In this document: positions 43,654-51,161 of the stretch, in pieces
How positions within the stretch are numbered: the first letter of the stretch is position 1
Layout: every line of letters starts with the position of its first letter
Source of the DNA: Rhizobium sp. BK376
GTDB taxonomy: Bacteria > Pseudomonadota > Alphaproteobacteria > Rhizobiales > Rhizobiaceae
Assembly (NCBI RefSeq): GCF_004341625.1
Contig: NZ_SLZG01000019.1
Location: forward strand, 1-64,000
Direction: 5' to 3'
DNA: 64,000 bases
Notes under the pieces: model-generated
Databases searched by the model: none
What the model saw: the letters and a program-made list of their open reading frames with translations, nothing else
What the model was told of the DNA's origin: nothing
Translations under genes and position numbers: made by a program

Positions 43654-44360
43654 ACTGGTCACTTCCCATACTTCTCGACGAACTGAATGCTTCAGTGACC
43701 GCCGACCTTCAGCGCGCGCGGAAAACGCTCGGACACCCGACAGATCTCGGAGACGCGACCGAGGAGATATGGATCGAGCTCTTCAACAAATATCTGCCAC
43801 ACCGATACCACGCTCTCAAGGCCACGGTCGTAGACAGCAATGGCGAATTCAGCGAGCAGATCGACGTTGTCATCCGCGATCGGCAGTACACGCCGCTGGT
43901 CTTCACATTCAAGAACAAGCACGTCGTGCCCGCCGAGAGCGTGTATGCGGTGTTCGAATCCAAGCAGGAGATGAACGCCACCCACATCGGGTACGCTCAG
44001 AAAAAAATCGCGTCCGTCAGGAAGCTGCATCGCACTTCTCTTCCCGTTCCAACGATTGACGGCACCAAAATGGCGAAGGTGCTGGTGCCTGTACTGGGTG
44101 GGATCCTGACTCTGAGTAGCAAGTGGCGTCCGGTCTTTGGAGACGCTATGCTCGGCTATCTCCAGGCGGGCCTGGAGCGCATCGACGCCGGGTGCGTCGC
44201 CGATAGCGGTAATCTCTGGCTTAACGAGGATGGAAGCTACACACTTGCCGAGCAGACGAAGCCCGTCACACGATTCCTACTCGAACTGATCTCAAGGCTC
44301 CAGGCCGTCGCTACCGTCCCGATGATCGACATGCGCGCCTACGTGGAGAAACTCGAGTAG
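43650..44360 (+). CDS. DUF6602 protein, PD-(D/E)XK-like
   Basis: The 236-residue protein has the DUF6602 pattern: 'DATEEIWIELFNKYLPHRYH', 'SEQIDVVIRDRQ' and 'VPAESVYAVFESKQ'. The Asp in 'IDVV' and the E-x-K of 'FESK' match a PD-(D/E)XK nuclease core. It may be a nuclease effector switched on by the neighbouring nucleotidyltransferase. It overlaps that gene by four bases (ATGA) and abuts the third gene. Fold is inferred from motif; no activity is shown. Confidence 0.7.
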   Translation: MNWSLPILLDELNASVTADLQRARKTLGHPTDLGDATEEIWIELFNKYLPHRYHALKATVVDSNGEFSEQIDVVIRDRQYTPLVFTFKNKHVVPAESVYAVFESKQEMNATHIGYAQKKIASVRKLHRTSLPVPTIDGTKMAKVLVPVLGGILTLSSKWRPVFGDAMLGYLQAGLERIDAGCVADSGNLWLNEDGSYTLAEQTKPVTRFLLELISRLQAVATVPMIDMRAYVEKLE

Positions 44361-45059
44361 ATGAACCGCCGATTATCCAGCAATCAAAACCTAGGGCCAA
44401 AAATGTCGAACTACGTGAAGTCTACCCTCGACTACCATGTTTCGAAGTTGTCGTTGCCACCTGCTTTCGAGAACAACGACGAACTCGGGCTGTCAATGCG
44501 GACAACGTACAGGATTGCCACTTGCGACGATGGAAAAACGTGCAGGAAAGGCGACCATATAATCGAGTCCCTAGCGGCACGTGCCTACAATCTTGCTCTG
44601 AGCGCCACCTTGTTGTCAGCCGTCGGACTTTATGACGAGTCACTAAACTCGGTCCGAAGTCTTGGAGAGCTAGCCAACGTTCTTGCATATCTTTCTCTCC
44701 ACCCTGACGACTATCCGAACTGGGTTCTAGCCGACAAGAAAACTAGACTGAGCAAGTATTCGCCATCCGCGATCAGAACAGCGATCGAGAAATCCTCGGA
44801 ATTTGAGCCACCCATGGATAAAACTACCTACGCGGAGCTGTGCGAACTGAGCACGCACGTCCATGGAGGCACCGCGCCAAATGCGTACGGCGTTGACGGC
44901 CGCCGCCACGCCGGCGGCTTTTCCGAGGAGAATGGAGCAGGGAAAGTCGCCGATCTCCTAACGAACACAATGTACATGATCGCCCTGTTGGCGAGTAAGA
45001 TGGTTCGTCGAGATGATCTGTTCGACGAAGTTGCAAGCCTAATCCGCATTGAAGACTGA
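44361..45059 (+). CDS. Helical protein of the NTase-DUF6602 operon
   Basis: The 232-residue product starts directly after the DUF6602 stop (an alternative ATG is at 44403). It is mainly helical with 'IIESLAARAYNLALSATLL', 'ELANVLAYLSLH' and 'YAELCELSTHVHGG'. The last block recalls the H-containing motif of DUF5677/HEPN-like proteins, but the match is weak. Position makes it the third member of this unit. I assign no function. Confidence 0.6.
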   Translation: MNRRLSSNQNLGPKMSNYVKSTLDYHVSKLSLPPAFENNDELGLSMRTTYRIATCDDGKTCRKGDHIIESLAARAYNLALSATLLSAVGLYDESLNSVRSLGELANVLAYLSLHPDDYPNWVLADKKTRLSKYSPSAIRTAIEKSSEFEPPMDKTTYAELCELSTHVHGGTAPNAYGVDGRRHAGGFSEENGAGKVADLLTNTMYMIALLASKMVRRDDLFDEVASLIRIED

Positions 45060-45301
45060 CGCCTATCCCGCACAAGCCACCTTCGGTCGCCGGCGGCACA
45101 CAATTGTTTCACGCACGGCTACGCGCTGTGAAATCCCTGACGCGCCAACGGTCTCAATCACAGAGATAGAGGTGACACCGGTCTGCGCGCTCCACGTTGG
45201 AACCGACCGTGAGTTCGAACGAGATTACGTTCAGTCCATTCTCGTCCGTCTCGCAAACACCGCGGCGTCCCCGTTGCACGGTCATTTTGGTTTTCGACAG
45301 C

Positions 45302-45514
45302 CTAGGCGGCAGGCACATCTCTGTCCGCGGTCGGCCTCCAACCCCTGGTGATGCCCTTGCTCAAAAAGGAGCGCGCGATCTCCAGCTGTTCGCGCAGGTG
45401 CCCTCAGTCCTGAAGGAGGGTGTCGATGGTCGCGCGGGCGTCGCCGTCGTGCCAGGCGAGTGCGGCATCGACAGGATCAGTGGAGTCAATTGTTGTCGTC
45501 TTTTCTGCAAGCAT
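45302..45514 (-). pseudogene. Small rhizobial gene with in-frame stop
   Basis: From ATG 45514 the frame reads 'DPVDAALAWHDGDARATI', then 'TLLQD', a TGA stop at 45404-45406, and continues 'HLREQLEIARSFLSKGITRG' to a second stop at 45302. I recognise the 'AALAWHDGDAR...HLR.QL...SRG.TRGW' pattern as a conserved small protein of unknown role in Rhizobiales. The internal stop makes this a pseudogene of 70 codons. It lies between the two cyclase cassettes, probably a relic of the DNA into which they inserted. Confidence 0.6.
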
Positions 45515-46097
45515 GGGTTCTCGATCCCAGTGAGGGCACTACAATGTGCGGTTTTGACGAGCATGCCCAACACTGCGAGACTTCATTGTCCCGTCGCGGC
45601 CGAAGCCGTTGGACTTGAACGACGGTAGCGACCGAAGCGAGTCGCAGCAACCCTAGGATTCAAGGTGACACGCTCTGCCCATCTCGGCCCTCAAATCCGG
45701 CAGCAAGTTCCGCCTCCCCAGGCGGTCGCGTTAATTCGTAGAACGTCCGCACCGTTCGCACATCGCGTTTCGTGATCCGGACACCAACATCATTTTTCGA
45801 GGGCGCGTTGAGCTCGCGCAGAACCAGTGCAGGGGCGATACCGATAGTGCGCGGGATGGTCCGCATATGCGCCGCAATGCCAACCTGCATCTCATCACAG
45901 GGAAAAATATTCGCCTACAACCACTTTTCCGCTGTTCTCTACATGTTCATCCATTGAAAGCTTGATCGGCAATCCCCAACATTAAGAAAATTTTAATAAA
46001 CGCCGAACTAACGATAGCAACATGTGGTGATTGCGCAATAAACAAGCACCATATATAGATATTCTCACGATTAGTGCGATCAACAGAGAAGTGATGT
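45515..46097. other. Intergenic; AT-rich promoter region before CBASS
   Basis: About 580 bases precede the CBASS operon. The first part has no supportable gene; a minus-strand frame at 45660-45890 lacks any recognised family. The last about 120 bases (45975-46095) are distinctly AT-rich compared with the surroundings, as expected for the operon promoter, and 'AGAGAAGTG' acts as ribosome binding site for the first gene. Confidence 0.45.
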
Positions 46098-46967
46098 ATG
46101 GATCCGGTTGTAGAGCAGGCGGTACTTCCGAATAAGAGCTTTCAAGCATCTTGGGATTCGATAAAAATCGACCGCGCCGTGAAAGACCGCTTGGTTGCTC
46201 AATCGGTGCTTTCACTTCAGTTGCGCCAGAGCTTTCCTTTCGAGTTGATGCCGATCCATGGGCTGATCGTGCTTTCGGGATCTCCGGGTACTGGCAAGAC
46301 CACCCTCGCGCGCGGATTGGCCAATCGGGTCGCCAACGTCGTCGGCGAGGCCGCATACGTCCAGCTCGATCCGCACGCTCTAGGCAGCTCGTCCCTTGGC
46401 AAGAGCCAGAAGGAAGTTTCGAAGATCTTCCAGCAGACGATCCCAGAGCTGGCAATGTCGAAACGCGCTGCCATCGTACTGCTTGATGAGGTTGAAACGC
46501 TTGCTGCCGACCGTCAGCGGATGAGCCTGGAAGCAAATCCAATCGATGCGCACCGCGCCACCGATGCCGCACTTGCGGGTCTCGACCTGATGTGCCGTAC
46601 GCACCGGAACACCCTTCTCATCGCCACGACCAACTTTCCGAAAGCCGTCGACAGGGCTCTACTTTCTCGCGCCGACTGGATCGAAGACATCGGCCCACCC
46701 AACGCAGCAGCGCGCGAAGAGATCATTCTCGATGTGCTTTCCCTGCTCAGCCAGAAGTGGCCCAAGGTCGATGCGTTGAAGACCCATACCAAGGCATTCG
46801 TTGCAGCATCGGACGGCATGGACGGCCGCCGCCTTCGGAAGGCGATGATTTCATCCGGAGCGATCTCCACCGCGGTTGCGCAGGACCTCAACAAGCTTTC
46901 GCACCAGGATGTAGTCGAAACCCTGAAGCGGGCCGCGAAGCAGGCCGACATGGAGGATAAGGCATGA
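46098..46967 (+). CDS. cap6: CBASS TRIP13/Pch2-like AAA+ ATPase (Cap6)
   Basis: The 289-residue AAA+ ATPase has Walker A 'GSPGTGKTTLA' (61-69), Walker B 'IVLLDEVETLA' (D130, E131) and 'IATTNFPKAVD' (sensor 1). The size and sequence style, and two HORMA-type genes immediately downstream, identify it as the TRIP13-like disassembly factor of type III CBASS. It remodels HORMA proteins from the active cyclase complex, resetting the system when no phage is present. It is the first gene of the operon and overlaps the next by four bases. Confidence 0.9.
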   Translation: MDPVVEQAVLPNKSFQASWDSIKIDRAVKDRLVAQSVLSLQLRQSFPFELMPIHGLIVLSGSPGTGKTTLARGLANRVANVVGEAAYVQLDPHALGSSSLGKSQKEVSKIFQQTIPELAMSKRAAIVLLDEVETLAADRQRMSLEANPIDAHRATDAALAGLDLMCRTHRNTLLIATTNFPKAVDRALLSRADWIEDIGPPNAAAREEIILDVLSLLSQKWPKVDALKTHTKAFVAASDGMDGRRLRKAMISSGAISTAVAQDLNKLSHQDVVETLKRAAKQADMEDKA

Positions 46968-47422
46968 AGGTAAGGCGCGACATTGCTTCCATTCCCCGCC
47001 GTTCGGCCAAGGAGACCTGGGATGCGATCGTGAATCTTGTCACTGAGGCGGGCTCTGCCGACGCCACGACCCTTCAGGATGCTGCGAGCGTCATGCAGTC
47101 GCTGATCACGGACGAACATCCGGCGAAGGTGCCGATCGTCGTTAAGGGATCGGGAAACCGCCTCGTGATCTACCTGAGCTATGGGGAAGACGCGATGGAT
47201 GCCGACCTCAGCGTCGATCCTCTGACCTGGAACCCGACCGCGGGAGATTGGTCGATGACGGCACCGTCGGATGCGACCGATGTCGAATGGATGAACGGCA
47301 CATTGAAAACACGCGCGCCACGCATCCGCGTCCATGACGTTGCTACGCCACTGGACGAGGACGATGGGACTGCCGCGACGAAGTCGGCCGATCTTACCTT
47401 CAACTGGGGAGCGCTGAAATAG
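46964..47422 (+). CDS. Second HORMA-type CBASS protein (Cap8-like)
   Basis: The 152-residue product lies between TRIP13 and the bacHORMA_1 gene. Patterns such as 'SAKETWDAIVNLVT' and 'RLVIYLSYGEDAMD' suit a small alpha/beta regulator. In type III CBASS operons with two HORMA proteins, the second gene in this place is Cap8/HORMA3. That assignment rests on position and size; sequence recognition is weak. Overlaps of four bases upstream and a one-base gap downstream show strict co-translation. Confidence 0.6.
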   Translation: MKVRRDIASIPRRSAKETWDAIVNLVTEAGSADATTLQDAASVMQSLITDEHPAKVPIVVKGSGNRLVIYLSYGEDAMDADLSVDPLTWNPTAGDWSMTAPSDATDVEWMNGTLKTRAPRIRVHDVATPLDEDDGTAATKSADLTFNWGALK

Positions 47423-47423
47423 A

Positions 47424-47927
47424 ATGAGCGTCGCCAACACCTACGCACAATCGTATGCCCGGACACAGACCGCCATCTTCGTCGCCGACAAGATGCGCAA
47501 TCTGATGAAGACGCTCGTACTCGATGCCGGGTTAAACCCTACCGCGCTCATGGATGCTTGGAGCAAGTGGCTTTACGATGCTGCGCGCAAGCTCATGGAA
47601 ACCGGGCATCTGACAAACTTGATCATCGAGTTCTACCAGCCGGGATCAGCCGAGGCATGTGGCCGCTGGGATTTTCCAATCCGGTACGATGGAGCCGACA
47701 TCGATGACATGTGGGTCGACGTGGACTACTTTCGCCAGTCCTTCGCCAAGGCTCCGCGGCCGCCAGCAGGATGCTCCTACCGCGTTCTTCTGCAGCATGC
47801 GCCAGGAGCCCCTTCGGTAGGTCTCGCCACCGTGCAGCTCATGGGCCTCGGCTCTCTCGCCGCCCGCGAAGCGGGCACGGTCATCGCAACTCCTGACATC
47901 ATGGCATCGGCGACCTATTACAAATGA
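47424..47927 (+). CDS. cap7: Bacterial HORMA domain protein (Cap7)
   Basis: The 167-residue protein has the bacHORMA_1 pattern: 'YARTQTAIFVADKMRNLMK', 'GLNPTALMDAWSKWLYDAA', 'TGHLTNLIIEFYQPGS' and 'GRWDFPIRYD'. HORMA proteins sense closure motifs in phage proteins and then bind and activate the cyclase. It overlaps the cyclase gene by four bases. The length is normal for the family. Confidence 0.85.
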   Translation: MSVANTYAQSYARTQTAIFVADKMRNLMKTLVLDAGLNPTALMDAWSKWLYDAARKLMETGHLTNLIIEFYQPGSAEACGRWDFPIRYDGADIDDMWVDVDYFRQSFAKAPRPPAGCSYRVLLQHAPGAPSVGLATVQLMGLGSLAAREAGTVIATPDIMASATYYK

Positions 47928-48805
47928 GCACGACAGAAGAAGCATTCGAAACTTACCGGAAGCGTCTTGAACTCAGCGAGACCGAGCGCAAGAACACGAT
48001 CAAGCGGCACGAGGAAGTCCGTGGCGTCATCCGCAGCAGTTATGCCGTGGACCGCGACATCCTCACGGGATCTTATGGTCGGCACACGAAAACGAAGCCT
48101 CTGAAGGATGTCGACGTGTTCTTCATTCTGAACCAAAAGGAGCGCGACAACTACCGCAACAAGGCTCCGTCTGTCTTGCTCGACGCATTCGCGAAGACCT
48201 TGAGCGACTCCCATGGCAAGGATTCGGTTGAGCCGGGTCGGCGTTGCGCGACCGTCTATTTCGAGCGGAACACGTCTGACGAAGAAGGCAAGGTCCTTTC
48301 CATCGACGCCGTTCCGGCGTTCGACATAGGCGACTGCTACGAAATCCCGGATCGCGTGCTTGGCTCCTGGATCAAAACGGATCCCGAAATCCATGCGGAG
48401 GAAGCCACCGCCAAGAACAACGAGCTTGGCGGCAAGTGGGTACCGCTCGTGAAGATGATCAAGCGGTGGAACCGTTCGGCCGGAAAGCCAATCAAGCCGT
48501 CTTTCCTCATCGAGGTCATGATGCAGGAACTGGTAGACCCGCCCTTCACGACGTACCCGCAGGAGGTCCGGCGCTTTTTTGCGGCGGCGCTCAGCGGCAT
48601 CGAGCAGTCGTGGCCTGACCCGGCGGGATACGGCCCCCCGGTCTCCGACCAAATGACCCCTGCCCTGATTGCAGCAGCCAAGGAGAAGCTCCGGCAGGCC
48701 GAGATGAAGGCGACGGTGGCAATCCGCCATGAACAGCAGGGTCGGCAGGGCCAGGCGATGACCGCGTGGCGCGAGATCATGGGCAAGTACTTTCCGGCAA
48801 GTTGA
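47924..48805 (+). CDS. CBASS CD-NTase cyclic oligonucleotide synthase
   Basis: The 293-residue enzyme has the catalytic GS motif 'LTGSYGRHTKTKPLKDVDVF' (G49, S50, D62, D64) and the third acid in 'LSIDAVPAFD' (D128). It makes a cyclic oligonucleotide when bound to the HORMA protein. Neighbouring TRIP13 and HORMA genes place it in the CdnC/CdnD type III CBASS group; the exact product cannot be read from sequence. It overlaps Cap7 by four bases and is followed by the effector after nine bases. Confidence 0.92.
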   Translation: MSTTEEAFETYRKRLELSETERKNTIKRHEEVRGVIRSSYAVDRDILTGSYGRHTKTKPLKDVDVFFILNQKERDNYRNKAPSVLLDAFAKTLSDSHGKDSVEPGRRCATVYFERNTSDEEGKVLSIDAVPAFDIGDCYEIPDRVLGSWIKTDPEIHAEEATAKNNELGGKWVPLVKMIKRWNRSAGKPIKPSFLIEVMMQELVDPPFTTYPQEVRRFFAAALSGIEQSWPDPAGYGPPVSDQMTPALIAAAKEKLRQAEMKATVAIRHEQQGRQGQAMTAWREIMGKYFPAS

Positions 48806-48814
48806 GGTACTCAG

Positions 48815-50308
48815 ATGGCGGATGCAGTCGTAGCGCGGCAGCAGGGTGATGATTTCCAGGCACGATGGTTCTGGCTGCAGGCCGCGAATCTCCTGCGTCC
48901 GCACGGACATATAGAAAGAGTAAGCTTCGAGACCGGACCGAAGGCATTCGACGACGTCGTGGTGGAGTACTCTTCGGCACTTGCGCCCAAGGATGAATTC
49001 GGACGCAACATTCTGAGAGACCACATGCAGTGCAAGTGGCACGTCCGAGCGGGAGAGTTCGGCTTTGAAGACCTTGCTGACCCTGCATTCTCGAATGCCA
49101 CGTCTCTCTCCTTTCTCAATCGTGCCCTGGATGCCCAGCGTCAGCACGCGCCCGCTGGGGACGGAGCGCGATTTCAACTGGTGACGAATTGGGATGCCAG
49201 AGATCCGCTCCGCCGCCTGATTGTGAACCAGACTAACTCACTCAACCTGACCAAGTTCTACGAAGGCGGTCCGACCAGCGCCAACGGTAAGATCAGAGCG
49301 CACTGGGCCAACCACCTGGGCATCACCGAGGAAGAGCTGAGGCTTGCGGTGGGCACGCTTGTCCTGAACACAAGAGTTCGCTCTGCCGAGGACATTCGCA
49401 CGCATCTCAACGATCTGTTCGAATCTGTCGGAATGCGGCGGATCCCACCCTCGGAGTCGGGCTTCGTCTATGATGACTTGATCAAGAAACTTCACGCGCA
49501 AGGACGGAAGACCTTTGACCGCAAGTCATTTAGGGACATGGTTGCAGACGAGAAACTGCTCGCGAGCGACGAACCTCCCGCCAGGACGACGATCGGCGTA
49601 TGTTCCTTCGTGCACGCCATCAATCCGATCGAGGCGCGTGCCACGCGCACCCTCGATCTCGTTCCCCAGTTCGACGGCCGTTACCTCCGGGAAGGCCACG
49701 ACTGGCACGGGACCGTTTATCCGGAGCTCCGGAAGTTCATTCTCGAAGAAGCGGTTTCGACCGATAGTCTAAGGCTCATCCTCGACGCCCACATGTCGCT
49801 GGCATACGCCGTTGGTGCAATCCTGGACGTGAAGTCGGGCAAGGATATCGAGATCGAGCAGCGCTCGCCGGAGCGCCGTTTCTGGTCTGAAACGGATACC
49901 AAGATTGATCCGGAATGGCCTGTCCTCGAATTTTCGGAGATCGCCATCGGAGAAGGCAGCGACATCGCGGTGGCGGTATCCGTCACCCATGATGTACAAG
50001 CCAACGTCGTCGAGCACCTAGCCAAGATGCCGGAGATCGGGAAGCTCATCGTGGCGAGGTTCCCTGCTTCGGCGTCCCAGAGAGCGGTGCGGTCGGGAGC
50101 GCATGCGGCTGCGATTGCAGAGAGCATCGCGACCCGGATCCGCGGTGCAGGACGTGCGCCTATGGTGCATCTCTTTATCGCCGCACCGAATGGACTGACG
50201 TTTTTCCTGGGAAGGCATCACCGGACTGTCGGTGCGGCGACCGTTTACGAGTGGGACTTCGAGGGCCTGCGCGACCGCGACTACAGTCCTGGCCTACTAG
50301 TCCGGTGA
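48815..50308 (+). CDS. cap4: Cap4-like nuclease-SAVED effector
   Basis: The 497-residue protein starts with a DUF4297-type nuclease domain ('QQGDDFQARWFWLQAANLL', 'FETGPKAFDDVVVEY', 'DHMQCKWHV'), where E39, D46/D47 and the Q-x-K (72-74) form a PD-(D/E)XK-like site. The C-terminal half has the SAVED pattern, including 'AIGEGSDIAVAVSVTHDV'. SAVED domains bind cyclic oligonucleotides and turn on the nuclease, which then degrades DNA. It follows the cyclase directly, so it is the effector of this CBASS. Confidence 0.88.
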   Translation: MADAVVARQQGDDFQARWFWLQAANLLRPHGHIERVSFETGPKAFDDVVVEYSSALAPKDEFGRNILRDHMQCKWHVRAGEFGFEDLADPAFSNATSLSFLNRALDAQRQHAPAGDGARFQLVTNWDARDPLRRLIVNQTNSLNLTKFYEGGPTSANGKIRAHWANHLGITEEELRLAVGTLVLNTRVRSAEDIRTHLNDLFESVGMRRIPPSESGFVYDDLIKKLHAQGRKTFDRKSFRDMVADEKLLASDEPPARTTIGVCSFVHAINPIEARATRTLDLVPQFDGRYLREGHDWHGTVYPELRKFILEEAVSTDSLRLILDAHMSLAYAVGAILDVKSGKDIEIEQRSPERRFWSETDTKIDPEWPVLEFSEIAIGEGSDIAVAVSVTHDVQANVVEHLAKMPEIGKLIVARFPASASQRAVRSGAHAAAIAESIATRIRGAGRAPMVHLFIAAPNGLTFFLGRHHRTVGAATVYEWDFEGLRDRDYSPGLLVR

Positions 50309-50341
50309 TATGACGACACTCAAAACGCGGAGGCTCTCGCA

Positions 50342-51055
50342 GTGGGCGTGATCAACCTGTCTCAAGAAGAACATAAGGCGCTCGATGCGATCGACGAGCG
50401 GGTACTGGACAGCCTGATCGACCGGGCATGTGACGACACGCGGCTAGGTGATCTGTATCATCTTCCGCTGTCGAGCTGTGGCCCATATGTGGGATCGAAG
50501 CTCTACAGTTTCGAACAGGCGCTCAAGGCATATCGTGAAGCGAAATCGGCGAAGAACCGAGAAAGCAAGCACTACAGCGCCCTTCGCACTGGCCGAGACC
50601 TTTCATTTGCCGTCACGCAGATGAAGCGACGGGTGGAAACCGAAGACAGGGATCGCGAGACGTTTCGTATCGACGATAATATCCTGCCACCATGGACGTT
50701 CAGCAGGAAGCTAAGCGTCCAGGTCTCCTATCGCTGGCGAGACGCCGGCGAAACCGACTGGCATTCCGGCGGCATCGTCTTCCTTCATGAAGTGAAGCCC
50801 CGCTACGTCTACGACCCCTCGCCTCCGAAACGAAAGCCGAGTGCCGCCAAGCAAGCCGCTCAGCTACAGGAGGAACTCCACTCGACATGGGAGCACCTGA
50901 AAACACAGGCTCTTTGCAGCGTTCGAGACTTCTTCCGTGACGGCGGCCGGGGAAGCGATATACCGGAAGAGTTTCAATGCGTTCCGGATCCTCGGGGCTA
51001 CCTTAACAATTACAGTACGGATTTCTGGAGGCCACCGTCGTCTGTCTCGGCATGA
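50342..51055 (+). CDS. Unknown gene at the end of the CBASS operon
   Basis: The 237-residue product is unrecognised. It starts with GTG 50342 with a strong 'GCGGAGG' before it, 33 bases after the Cap4-like gene. Segments such as 'SFEQALKAYREAKSAKNRES' and 'KLSVQVSYRWRDAG' suggest a helical part followed by a beta part. Its place suggests an accessory role, for example in effector control or as an extra defence gene. No motif supports a specific function. Confidence 0.6.
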   Translation: MGVINLSQEEHKALDAIDERVLDSLIDRACDDTRLGDLYHLPLSSCGPYVGSKLYSFEQALKAYREAKSAKNRESKHYSALRTGRDLSFAVTQMKRRVETEDRDRETFRIDDNILPPWTFSRKLSVQVSYRWRDAGETDWHSGGIVFLHEVKPRYVYDPSPPKRKPSAAKQAAQLQEELHSTWEHLKTQALCSVRDFFRDGGRGSDIPEEFQCVPDPRGYLNNYSTDFWRPPSSVSA

Positions 51056-51161
51056 TGGATAGCCGGGCGCGACAGGTGGCGACGAGACTCCAACACCGAG
51101 CTTCGCGAAATAGGTCGATTGGTCTGAACTGCAAGCAGAGCGATGCTCGGAGGGAGATGGG

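Noticed and set aside
45660..45890. 76-codon minus-strand frame in the pre-CBASS gap
   Set aside because: No family, no ribosome binding site and no neighbour logic; left as noncoding.
47918..49177. 419-codon minus-strand frame
   Set aside because: It covers the CD-NTase and Cap4-like genes on the other strand; no motifs of its own.
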